DNA of 34,786 bases from an uncultured Spartobacteria bacterium (GTDB lineage Bacteria; Verrucomicrobiota; Verrucomicrobiia; Chthoniobacterales; Chthoniobacteraceae). Every line of letters starts with the position of its first letter. Positions within the stretch are counted from its first letter, which is position 1. Under the pieces are notes generated by a model that was not told the origin of the DNA, searched no databases, and worked only from the letters and a program-made list of their open reading frames with translations. Where the stretch lies: positions 1 to 34,786 of the forward strand of contig CAIWVL010000163.1 in assembly GCA_903916085.1 (NCBI GenBank). Reading direction: 5' to 3'. A program made the translations under genes and the position numbers. Below, one piece after another: positions 1-7,723 of the stretch.

Positions 1-1864
1 CGACATAAAACAAGCGACGCTCTTCCTCCAAGGAATCGGCATTTGCGAGGGAGCGCTGCGAAGGGAACATGCCTTCAGTGAGCCATATCACGAACACGGC
101 TTTCCATTCCAAACCCTTCGCCTGGTGCACCGAGGAAAGGGTCACCATTTCTCCGTTGGCCTCGCCTGTAGCGGCCCCCTGTTCCGGCCCCCCCATCAGG
201 GCTAACTGATCCAGAAACTCCTCCGTGTTCGGGTACTGCGAGGCGAAGACCGCCAAGGTGTTCAGATCCTCCCGACGCACGTCGTAGTCAGGGAATTGAG
301 TGCGCGCATAATCATCATACACCGCTTCCCGTACAGAGTGCAGCATTTGCAAGGGCGGACACGGGACGCCACCGGGCGCAATTTCCTCGAGTGTGTGCCC
401 GAGTTGTTTCCAGGCAGCGGCAGATCGGGCCGGCACTTTTTGTTCGGCAAACGCATCCCCGAAAGAAAAGCCAGACCGGCCTTCGCGACGCTGGGCGATG
501 AGTTCGCGTCCGAGGGGTGCGACCGCCTTCCAAAGCGCTTCTGCCGAGCGATCTCCAATGCCCGGCAAGAGACGTACCATGCGCTTAAAGGCCACTTCAT
601 CTAGGGGATTCACCACAAACTTCAGGAAGGCGCCCACGTCCTTCACGTGAGCCTGCTCAAAAAAACGGAGCCCGCTTGTAATTTGAAACGGCACACCGGC
701 ACGCGTGAGCTCCATTTGCAACTCCATGGAATGATAGTGCGCCCGGTACAAGACCGCCATGTGCTCCCAACCCAAGCCCCCCTCATGCAACTCAATCATT
801 CTAGACACCACAAACTTCGCCTGCTGACCGCCAGTTTGAAGAGGGATGATGGCCGGCAGCTCGCCGCTTGGCCGGGCGGAAATCAACTCTTTGCGCAGAG
901 GTGTCTGCATGCCTTCGATGGCTGCATTGGCGACTTCCAAGACCTCGGGCGTGCTCCGATAGTTAGTTTCAACCTTGTAAATGTGTGCCCCGGGGTAGCG
1001 TTCCGCGAAACTCAGAATATTGCGGTAATCGGCTCCACGCCAGGAGTAAATAGCTTGCGCATCATCGCCCACCGCCATGAGGTTGCGATGTCTGGCAGAA
1101 AATAAATCAATGAACCGAGACTGCAAAGGGTTTGTGTCCTGGTACTCATCGACGAGCACAAACTGGAAGCGCCGTTGATAAATTTCAGCAATGCCGGGAT
1201 GCTCCTCAAGGAGCCGTACGGTGAGCAAAAGGAGGTCATCAAAATCAAGTGCATTTGCTGCGCGCTTGCGTTTTGCGTATTGGTCAGACGCCTCCTGGAT
1301 AAGCGCCGCCCACTCTTCCAAATGAGCGAAGCGCTCAGGAATGATGTCTGCGATGGAGCGCCCCACATTGGTACTAAAACTGATCACCTCCCCGACAAGA
1401 GACGGCTTCACCGGCAATTCGGACACCTTTCCCCCGCGCATTTCCAGGAGCGCCCCCTGGAGGAGCTCATCGGCGTCCTCCCGGTCCATGACAGTGAACC
1501 CGGATTCAAACCCCGCTTCCTGCGCATGCCGCCGCAGAATCCGGTTTCCCATAGAATGAAAAGTACCGCCCCAGAGCTCCGTGAGATCGTGGGGAACAAG
1601 GGCGGCGACGCGCGCGAGCATTTCACGGGCAGCCTTGTTAGTGAAGGTGAGCAGAAGAATTTGCCCAGGCTGGACGCCGTTTTCGAGGAGATAGGCAACG
1701 CGATAAGTCAGCGTGCGAGTTTTGCCTGACCCGGCACCGGCCAGCACAAGAGCCGGTCCCGGAGGGCAAGTCACAGCAGCATGCTGCTGTGGGTTGAGTT
1801 CCTCGGCGAAATTGATGCTCGGCATCGGGGCTGCCGAAGGCCTGATTGTGTATTCACGCGCCAT
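1..1864 (-). CDS. pcrA: UvrD/PcrA-type superfamily 1 DNA helicase, 3' end cut by window edge
   Basis: ATP-dependent 3'-5' DNA helicase of the UvrD/Rep/PcrA family, expected to act in nucleotide excision repair and replication restart. Reading the minus strand from 1864 gives 621 codons with no stop. Visible in order are LNPQQ (Q-motif region, about residue 23), Walker A AGAGSGKT, motif Ia LTFTNKAAREM, the GTFHS segment, motif II VDEYQDTN, motif III VGDDAQAIYSWRGA, motif IV NYRS, and motif V TLSSVHQAKGLEW. The frame leaves the window at EEERRLFYV, just before the usual motif VI arginine, so only the C-terminal part is missing. A second Met at 1825 (MPSINFAEEL) is an equally plausible start; no Shine-Dalgarno distinguishes them. 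It is downstream of the DUF1080 gene on the same strand. Family assignment is firm; the choice among uvrD, pcrA and rep is not. Confidence 0.93.
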   Translation of the reverse strand, partial: MAREYTIRPSAAPMPSINFAEELNPQQHAAVTCPPGPALVLAGAGSGKTRTLTYRVAYLLENGVQPGQILLLTFTNKAAREMLARVAALVPHDLTELWGGTFHSMGNRILRRHAQEAGFESGFTVMDREDADELLQGALLEMRGGKVSELPVKPSLVGEVISFSTNVGRSIADIIPERFAHLEEWAALIQEASDQYAKRKRAANALDFDDLLLLTVRLLEEHPGIAEIYQRRFQFVLVDEYQDTNPLQSRFIDLFSARHRNLMAVGDDAQAIYSWRGADYRNILSFAERYPGAHIYKVETNYRSTPEVLEVANAAIEGMQTPLRKELISARPSGELPAIIPLQTGGQQAKFVVSRMIELHEGGLGWEHMAVLYRAHYHSMELQMELTRAGVPFQITSGLRFFEQAHVKDVGAFLKFVVNPLDEVAFKRMVRLLPGIGDRSAEALWKAVAPLGRELIAQRREGRSGFSFGDAFAEQKVPARSAAAWKQLGHTLEEIAPGGVPCPPLQMLHSVREAVYDDYARTQFPDYDVRREDLNTLAVFASQYPNTEEFLDQLALMGGPEQGAATGEANGEMVTLSSVHQAKGLEWKAVFVIWLTEGMFPSQRSLANADSLEEERRLFYV

Positions 1865-1938
1865 GGGGTGGAGAGGAATGAGAAGTTGACTAAAGTAGTT
1901 TTGGGAAAATCGCCGCGGTGCCGTCCAACCGCCGGAGT

Positions 1939-2625
1939 TTAGCCAGCCCCAAGGCGACGCAGGCGCAACTCACGAAAGGCTGCCCCCGTGCGAAACGTAG
2001 ATAGGCCCAACGGCGCGGAAAGATCTATTTCCCCGGGACGCAAGTCGAGCTCCTTACCAAGCGTGTCGAGATCAAGCACTCGCTCCTCATCAATCCAGGC
2101 CTGAATGCGCGCAGGCTCCACTCGGAGACGCATTTTGTACCAACGGTTGTCTTGGAAATAACGGGTACTCGTGGTCTCGTTCTGGAAAGCGTCCTGGCGG
2201 TTGATGCTCGAAATTCCCACAACGGCACCACCCCAACCGCCCACAACAAAGGTCAAAAAATGCGCTCCGACGGGAAAAGTAAGTCCGCAAAAAAAATCGA
2301 GCCCCGTGCGGCGCTGCGCCTGCCATTCCAGCTCATAGTTCTCCTTGGGTACTGGCTGCGTGCAAGTTAACCCACTCAGTTCCTCGCCCTGATCCACCAC
2401 CAAAGCGCCATCCTCAACGCGGACATCACCGCCCCCGCCAAACTCGGTACGCTTCCAGCCGGAGAGGCTTCGAGCGTCCATCAAACGCTCCCATCCCCCG
2501 GGCACGCCCGATACCTTGGCCTCAGGCGCGGCCTTAGCGAGTCTCGGCTCCTCGCCAGGAGACTCCGAGGCTGCCACCAATAGCACAAACCAGGTTAGAA
2601 AACGCCAATCGTTGAAAATCCGCAC
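1939..2625 (-). CDS. Secreted DUF1080 (3-keto-disaccharide hydrolase-like) protein
   Basis: Predicted exported protein of about 228 residues with a single DUF1080 domain, a concanavalin-like beta-sandwich common in Planctomycetes and Verrucomicrobia and often annotated as 3-keto-disaccharide hydrolase. The substrate cannot be told from the sequence. Visible features are a hydrophobic N-terminus (FLTWFVLLVAA) that looks like a signal peptide, then the family-like opening WERLMDARSLSGW, then alternating beta-strand sequence to the end (RELRLRRL). The GTG start at 2625 is chosen because it places the hydrophobic segment at the N-terminus and has GAGG just upstream. The same frame is open to an ATG at 2736, which would overlap trmL by about 50 bases and add a charged extension before the signal peptide. 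It lies between trmL and the helicase on the same strand and may be co-transcribed with them. Confidence 0.75.
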   Translation of the reverse strand: MRIFNDWRFLTWFVLLVAASESPGEEPRLAKAAPEAKVSGVPGGWERLMDARSLSGWKRTEFGGGGDVRVEDGALVVDQGEELSGLTCTQPVPKENYELEWQAQRRTGLDFFCGLTFPVGAHFLTFVVGGWGGAVVGISSINRQDAFQNETTSTRYFQDNRWYKMRLRVEPARIQAWIDEERVLDLDTLGKELDLRPGEIDLSAPLGLSTFRTGAAFRELRLRRLGAG

Positions 2626-2686
2626 ATCTCCTCTTTCACCCCAAAGAGCCTTTGTGCCAGCCAAAACCCAAACGTTTTCTTTCCCC

Positions 2687-3145
2687 TCACCCACCCACCC
2701 GGGTCTGCCTCGCCGCCTCGTACAAAACAATACCAACAGCCGTTGCCAAATTTAGGCTCCGCGTGTGAGCAGACATCGGAATGGTCACGCACCGCTCCGG
2801 ATGCGCCGCCAAAAGCGGTGCGGGTAATCCCCGCGTTTCCCGGCCGAATACCAAATAGTCCCCATCCGCAAACTCCGCATCCCAGTAACTGCGTTGGGTT
2901 TTGGTCGTTAGAAACCACATCCGAGCGGAGACCTGTTGCGCTTCAACAAAGACTTGCCAACTGCTCCAGCGACGCAGTTGCACGAGAGGCCAGTAATCCA
3001 AGCCAGCGCGTTTCAGGAGTTTATCATCCAGCGAGAAGCCCAACGGTTCGACGAGGTGCAAGACGGAGTCTGTGGCGAGGCAGAGGCGACCGACGTTGCC
3101 AGTATTGGGGGGTATTTCAGGCTCGAGAAGCACTACGTTGAGCAT
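2687..3145 (-). CDS. trmL: tRNA (cytidine(34)-2'-O)-methyltransferase TrmL
   Basis: SPOUT-class RNA methyltransferase that 2'-O-methylates the wobble nucleotide of certain tRNA-Leu species. The 152 residues match the usual TrmL length. Visible family features are the N-terminal MLNVVLLEPEIPPNTGNVGRL (the conserved PxNxGNxxR motif), the central FGRETRGLP (SAM-binding knot), and the C-terminal IPMSAHTRSLNLATAVGIVLYE, where RSLNL is diagnostic. The frame is open well upstream of 3145, but the extra sequence is only the antisense of the divergent cyclase-like gene. The ATG at 3145 starts the protein exactly where the family begins. It is the first gene of the minus-strand group and diverges from the cyclase-like gene. 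Confidence 0.95.
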   Translation of the reverse strand: MLNVVLLEPEIPPNTGNVGRLCLATDSVLHLVEPLGFSLDDKLLKRAGLDYWPLVQLRRWSSWQVFVEAQQVSARMWFLTTKTQRSYWDAEFADGDYLVFGRETRGLPAPLLAAHPERCVTIPMSAHTRSLNLATAVGIVLYEAARQTRVGG

Positions 3146-3245
3146 CGGAGAAAACCTGACACAGACGTCAGCGTTTTGCCAGCTCCGGCCTCGTTTGTGG
3201 CTCACTTCCTGCTCCCCAAAGCCTGTGTCTTCTTGGCTATCGACA

Positions 3246-4523
3246 GTGAAATGCCGTCCACTCCCCCAGAGCCTGCTCGTGGGTCTCGGTGCTTGCGCTG
3301 TCACCCTGCTGGCGCTGAAGGCGGGCTTGCTGCCGACTGTTTTCCCGGCGGAGTTCGCTTCTGAAACGGGGGGCGACACAGGTATTTTACCGACGTTCCT
3401 CCTCCCCCTTCCCCTATTTGCACTATTCACACTGTTTGCACTGGGCTCAGGCATGGCTTGGGTGGGCCTGACGGTGGAGTCGCGTTTTTGGCGCGGATTT
3501 GTGGGCGTGGGTGCACTGGCACAGTTGCTCCTGGCAATTGAGGTGGCAGAGCGTTTTGAGCATCGATTTTCAGCCTGGGCACCAGCAGTTTGTGTCACCA
3601 TCGCGTGGGCATTTTCCGAAGTTTTGCGATATCGAAACGCTCGGACCGAGGCCGGGCTTGAACTGGATCCCGCATTTTTCCAACCCGCCGCGTTCCGGCC
3701 CAACCCGATTGCCCTCGCGCAGGCGGCTGCGGTGCGCGTTGAGTCGGGCACTCCGTCACAGCGGGTGGCTTGCACGGTACTTTACTGCGAACTGACCAAC
3801 CACTCGCAGCTGGCCGACCAACTTCCCCCCGAAGCCTGTGCGAGCTTTTTGAACCGCCTACTTTTTATCAGTAACGAAACGGCGGCAGCGCATGGAGGTC
3901 GGGCTGATCGTCTCGATAGTGAAGCCTTTCGTGCTGTTTTCTGCTCCGCGCATGGTGTCGAAGAACACCCGGAAGCCGCCCTCCATGCGGCCCTCGCTAT
4001 TCGGGGGCGAGTGCAAACCCTCAGCCAGGAGTGCGCTGTGAAGTTTGGACAAGAACTCGACGTTCGCATGGGCGTGAGCACGGGCGAGGCCCTGTTGGCC
4101 GATTTCTCCCAGGGCCAGGCCATGCGACCAGGCATCGCGGGCGAAACGCCGGAATGGGCGCGACGCCTTGCCGGAGCAAACGTTCTTTACGGCTCGCAGA
4201 TTTTGATCAGCGCGCGAACGGGCCTACTCGGCGGACACTCGGTGGAACGGCGCCCCATCGACTTGCTCCAGCGCTACGAATCGCCACGCCCGCCGGAGGA
4301 GGTGTTTGAAGTCCTCGGACTCCAATACTCCCTAGATTCTGCCGCTCAAACGCGGCTGCGACTTTACAAAGAAGGCGTCTCATTTTTTCGGGCCCGCAAG
4401 TGGGCGTTCGCCCGCGCGAGACTGCTTGCCGCGCGCCCCGCTGAACGCTCGGATGAGGCGATTGAGCTTTTGCTACAACGCATTAACGAACAGGAGTCGC
4501 TGACAGAATACGCTCAAGGGTAA
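3246..4523 (+). CDS. Membrane protein with degenerate class III nucleotidyl cyclase domain
   Basis: About 425 residues. The N-terminal half has four predicted membrane segments, and the C-terminal half (about 172-360) resembles a class III adenylate/guanylate cyclase catalytic domain. Landmarks are VLYCELTNHSQLADQL, aligned with the family's VLFxDIxxFT; GGRADRLDSEAFRAVF, aligned with GGxVxKxxGDxxxAVF; VRMGVSTGEALLADF, aligned with RIGIxTGExxxG; and GETPEWARRLAG, aligned with GDxVNxAaRLE. Both metal-binding Asp positions read Glu (about residues 182 and 226), and the VN segment with its transition-state Asn is absent. The catalytic fold is recognisable but activity is doubtful. A short alpha-helical tail follows. 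The start is uncertain. The frame is open from 3072, but that overlaps divergent trmL. GTG 3246 keeps the first membrane segment; GTG 3279 and ATG 3453 are alternatives. Confidence 0.7.
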   Translation: MKCRPLPQSLLVGLGACAVTLLALKAGLLPTVFPAEFASETGGDTGILPTFLLPLPLFALFTLFALGSGMAWVGLTVESRFWRGFVGVGALAQLLLAIEVAERFEHRFSAWAPAVCVTIAWAFSEVLRYRNARTEAGLELDPAFFQPAAFRPNPIALAQAAAVRVESGTPSQRVACTVLYCELTNHSQLADQLPPEACASFLNRLLFISNETAAAHGGRADRLDSEAFRAVFCSAHGVEEHPEAALHAALAIRGRVQTLSQECAVKFGQELDVRMGVSTGEALLADFSQGQAMRPGIAGETPEWARRLAGANVLYGSQILISARTGLLGGHSVERRPIDLLQRYESPRPPEEVFEVLGLQYSLDSAAQTRLRLYKEGVSFFRARKWAFARARLLAARPAERSDEAIELLLQRINEQESLTEYAQG

Positions 4524-4606
4524 GAAAAAAAGTCGGCCCTGTCGCACAGCCCTTACTGCTTCACACTTTCAAACAACCCATTCAATTTGAGAGGTGCCCG
4601 CCCCGC

Positions 4607-5221
4607 ATGAAACGCGCCGAATACCCCCCACCCCTCAAGTCGCTCATCGAGGAACTCAAACGCCTTCCGGGCATCGGTTCACGCAGCGCGGAAAGAATCG
4701 CCCTCTGGATGATCCAATCCCCAGACGCCCATCCTGAATCTTTGGCCCGAGCGATTGAACGCGTCAAAGTCGCGGTGCAGCCCTGCTCGCAGTGCGGCTT
4801 TTTTACGGAAACAGACCCGTGCTCCCTATGTACAGATAACGCCCGTGACCCGAACGTGTTGTGCGTGGTGGAGCAGCCCACGGACGTGCTCCCAATTGAG
4901 CGCTCGGGAGCGTTTCATGGGATGTATCACGCTTTAGGAGGCAAGATTTCGCCCTTGGATCACGTCGGCCCGGAGGAACTACGCATTGCCGAATTGCTCA
5001 AGCGGCTTAAAGAAGACCCCAAACAGGAACTGATCCTTGCTCTGAGCGCCGACGTGGAAGGCGAGGCCACGGCCCATTACCTGGTGGATTTGCTGCGCGA
5101 GTTTCCCCTCAAAATTACACGCCTCGCCCAAGGTCTCCCCGCGGGAGCAGGACTTGAGTACGCCGATGAGCTCACTCTAAGTCGGGCCATGACAGGGCGC
5201 ACTTCCATGGTCTGCCGCTAA
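4607..5221 (+). CDS. recR: Recombination mediator RecR
   Basis: Recombination mediator that works with RecF and RecO to load RecA on SSB-coated single-stranded DNA. The 204 residues are of normal length. Visible in order are the N-terminal helix-hairpin-helix region LIEELKRLPGIGSRSAERIA, the C4 zinc finger (CSQC, then CSLC), and the Toprim domain starting LCVVEQPTDVLPIERSG and followed by FHGMYHALGGKISPLDHVGPEEL. The C-terminal Walker-like segment TRLAQGLPAGAGLEYADELTLSRAMTGR is also present. Start ATG 4607 gives the canonical N-terminus, though no clear Shine-Dalgarno precedes it. It lies 83 bases after the cyclase-like gene and 31 bases before corA on the same strand. No dnaX or YbaB-like gene, frequent partners of recR, is adjacent. 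Confidence 0.97.
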   Translation: MKRAEYPPPLKSLIEELKRLPGIGSRSAERIALWMIQSPDAHPESLARAIERVKVAVQPCSQCGFFTETDPCSLCTDNARDPNVLCVVEQPTDVLPIERSGAFHGMYHALGGKISPLDHVGPEELRIAELLKRLKEDPKQELILALSADVEGEATAHYLVDLLREFPLKITRLAQGLPAGAGLEYADELTLSRAMTGRTSMVCR

Positions 5222-5252
5222 TCACAACCGCTCTCCACCCAAAAAATCGTTC

Positions 5253-6329
5253 ATGTTTCGCACTGTCTATCATCTCCCCGGCACCGCCCCTGCCACGCTT
5301 TCGACTCCGGAAGACGTTTCCACGGCCGCACCGAGGCTTCGCTACACCCGCTACAACAGGGACACTTTGGAGGAAAAAGATGTCACCTCTGTGTCGGAAA
5401 TTCCCCTCCACAGCCCCGAAGGGCCCGTACTCTGGGTGGAGCTAGACGGCCTCCGTGACATCGAAATTCTACAGGCTCTAGGTGAGCGCTTCGGACTCCA
5501 CGCTCTTGCGCTCGAAGATGTCCTCAATCTAGGCCAGCGCCCCAAGGTCGAGCCGTACGAAAACCACCTTTTTATCGTCGCTCAAATGATGACAGACGAC
5601 CCTGACGGCTCCGTCTCTCGCGAACAGGTCGCTTTGTTTCTTGGACCAGGGTTCCTTCTGAGTATTGAGGAAGATCCCTCCACCGACACGTTCCGTCCCG
5701 TACACGAGCGACTGCGCACCGCCCGAGGCATGATTCGCCGCTTGGGCGCCGACTACCTCGCGTACGCGCTCATGGACGCCGTCGTGGATCACAAGTTCCC
5801 GCTGCTAGAAAAGTTGGGAGAAGCCCTGGACGACCTGGACGAGGCAGTGGTCACCAACCCGTCCATTAAACACGTCCACGAACTACACGATTGCAAACGG
5901 CTGCTAGCACATTTGCGCCGGTTTGTGTGGCCGGAGCGGGAGTTAATCAGTGCACTGCTGCATGATGAGAGCGGCCTGGTGCACCGCGAAACCAAAGTGT
6001 ACTTGCGCGACTGTTATGATCACACGGTACAAATCATGGATTTGATCGAGAGCTACCGCGACGTGGCGACGGCTAACATGGACATGTACTTATCCTCAGT
6101 CGGCATGAGGACCAACGAGATCATGCGGGTGCTGACCGTGATCTCGTCGATTTTTATTCCACTAACGTTTCTCGCAGGGATCTGGGGGATGAACTTTCAA
6201 TCCGACAAAGACATGCCGTGGAACATGCCCGAACTGCACATGCCCTTTGGCTATCCGATGTGCCTTTCGCTGATGCTGTTGATTGCAATCGCGCAGGTGA
6301 TCTATTTCAGGCGCAAAAAGTGGATTTAA
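5253..6329 (+). CDS. corA: CorA-family magnesium/cobalt transporter
   Basis: Inner-membrane divalent cation channel (Mg2+, Co2+) that works as a homopentamer. The 358-residue protein has a large soluble N-terminal domain. This is followed by the long stalk helix with the ITANMDMYLS-like segment (VATANMDMYLSSVGMRTNEIMRVLTVISSIF). Next come the first membrane helix (SSIFIPLTFLAGI), the signature loop YGMNF (here WGMNF, near residue 314) and the second membrane helix (MCLSLMLLIAIAQVIYF). A basic tail, RRKKWI, ends the protein as usual. Length and order match the family. It lies 31 bases after recR. No M-box type leader could be recognised in the short gap before it. Confidence 0.95.
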   Translation: MFRTVYHLPGTAPATLSTPEDVSTAAPRLRYTRYNRDTLEEKDVTSVSEIPLHSPEGPVLWVELDGLRDIEILQALGERFGLHALALEDVLNLGQRPKVEPYENHLFIVAQMMTDDPDGSVSREQVALFLGPGFLLSIEEDPSTDTFRPVHERLRTARGMIRRLGADYLAYALMDAVVDHKFPLLEKLGEALDDLDEAVVTNPSIKHVHELHDCKRLLAHLRRFVWPERELISALLHDESGLVHRETKVYLRDCYDHTVQIMDLIESYRDVATANMDMYLSSVGMRTNEIMRVLTVISSIFIPLTFLAGIWGMNFQSDKDMPWNMPELHMPFGYPMCLSLMLLIAIAQVIYFRRKKWI

Positions 6330-6390
6330 GAAGCGCGTATGGGATTCAAGAGGAGGAAACGAGCATCCACTAAAGAGCAATAATCCACTC

Positions 6391-7692
6391 ATGCATAACA
6401 CAGTCCCCTTGAGTCCCCTTCCCCTCCCGCTATTGAACTTCCGCTCCCTCTCCTTTCTCTACATCTCGGCACTCCTCTCGCTGGTTTGGGTCGCTCACGC
6501 AGAAGACTTCCAAGGCAGCACTCACAAAATCGACTTCGATGCCGAGCCCTTCAACTACGCCACCACGCCCGCCCACGACCCAGTCGCCAACCTCCAAAAA
6601 CAACTCCGCCAAGACCGTTCAAAAGCCTGGCTCAGCTACGACACCAAACTCGGCTACCTCCCGGTGGTGCTCGATTTACTCGGCCTCTCCCCCGCCTCTC
6701 AAATGCTGGTCTTCTCAAAGACCTCGCTCCAGCGCCAACAAATCGGTCCCGACAACCCCAGGGCGCTCTATTTCTCCGATAACATCTACGTCGGCTTCGT
6801 CCCCGGCGCGCCTGTACTTGAGGTAGCCGCCGTTGACCCCGAACTCGGGGCTGTCTTTTACACAGTCAACCAAGACAAAGACGAACCGCTCCGCTTCCGC
6901 CGCGACTTAGAATGCCTCACTTGCCACGGTGCCGCCCGTAGCATGGGCGTGCCCGGCTTCGTGTTGCGTTCCGCTGATACCACGCCCGCTGGAGAAATCC
7001 TGGCCGGAACCGACCACGACGTCATCAACCACTTCGCCCCCATCGCCTCCCGCTGGGGGGGATGGTATGTCACCGGAGCACCGGAGGACTGGGTGCATTT
7101 GGGAAACCATCCCGCAGGTGCCGAGCAACCTGAAGAAACCCTCACAGCCCGGGGCATCGACTCGACCAAATACCCGGCGCCGGGAAGCGAAACGCTCGCC
7201 CTTTTAGTGCATGATCATCAAACCCACATGCACAACTACATCACCCGCATTGGTTTCGAAACCAAGCTGCACCTCGCCATGTACGGCCACATTCGCTACC
7301 TCCGCCAACAAACCAACGCCTTCCTGCGCTATCTCCTTTTCGCCGAGGAATCCCCCCTGCTAAGCCCTCTCACCCCCAACACAGACTTCGCCGCCGCCTT
7401 CCACAGCCACGCCCGTCGGGACAAGCAAGGCCGCTCACTTCGGGATTTTGACCTCCAAACCCGACTCTTCAAATACCCCTGTAGCTTTCTCATCGAATCC
7501 GAAGCCTTTCAAAACCTGCCACCCGTGGCGAAAGAATCCCTGCTGCGCGGGCTTTGGGAGATTCTTACGAACCAAAATCAGGATCCCGCCTTCGCCACCA
7601 TCTCTGCGGAGTCGCGCCTAGCTATCCTTGAAATTCTGCGAGACACCCTGCCTAATCTCCCTGATTACTGGCAAGCGGATCGCCCCCATTAA
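6391..7692 (+). CDS. Secreted monoheme c-type cytochrome-like protein of unknown role
   Basis: A 433-residue predicted periplasmic or exported protein. The N-terminus has a hydrophobic stretch ending SLVWVAHAED, consistent with a signal peptide cut near residue 38. A single heme c attachment motif CLTCH sits at residues 175-179, in a context (RRDLECLTCHGAAR) like that of large Planctomycetes/Verrucomicrobia cytochrome domains. The later segment HDHQTHMHNY is rich in His and Met and could supply the distal ligand. The rest is not recognisable as a named enzyme domain. It is immediately upstream (31 bases) of the secreted esterase/SMP-30 fusion and on the same strand, so a shared periplasmic oxidation pathway is possible but is inference only. 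A G7 run occurs in the coding sequence near 7056. Confidence 0.75.
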   Translation: MHNTVPLSPLPLPLLNFRSLSFLYISALLSLVWVAHAEDFQGSTHKIDFDAEPFNYATTPAHDPVANLQKQLRQDRSKAWLSYDTKLGYLPVVLDLLGLSPASQMLVFSKTSLQRQQIGPDNPRALYFSDNIYVGFVPGAPVLEVAAVDPELGAVFYTVNQDKDEPLRFRRDLECLTCHGAARSMGVPGFVLRSADTTPAGEILAGTDHDVINHFAPIASRWGGWYVTGAPEDWVHLGNHPAGAEQPEETLTARGIDSTKYPAPGSETLALLVHDHQTHMHNYITRIGFETKLHLAMYGHIRYLRQQTNAFLRYLLFAEESPLLSPLTPNTDFAAAFHSHARRDKQGRSLRDFDLQTRLFKYPCSFLIESEAFQNLPPVAKESLLRGLWEILTNQNQDPAFATISAESRLAILEILRDTLPNLPDYWQADRPH

Positions 7693-7723
7693 CCTTCACA
7701 ACGTCCCCATTTTATTTCTCCCC

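Noticed and set aside
188-194. G7/C7 tract in the helicase gene as a phase-variation site
   Set aside because: Similar seven-base runs occur in the cytochrome and glycosyltransferase genes (near 7056, 28338 and 30384) and are likely background in GC-rich DNA.
1175-1729. Plus-strand open frame of 184 codons
   Set aside because: Antisense to the UvrD/PcrA helicase, which carries all expected motifs on the minus strand.
2687-3775. Extended 362-residue form of TrmL
   Set aside because: The first 210 residues are antisense to the cyclase-like gene and unlike any TrmL; the family begins exactly at the Met encoded at 3145.
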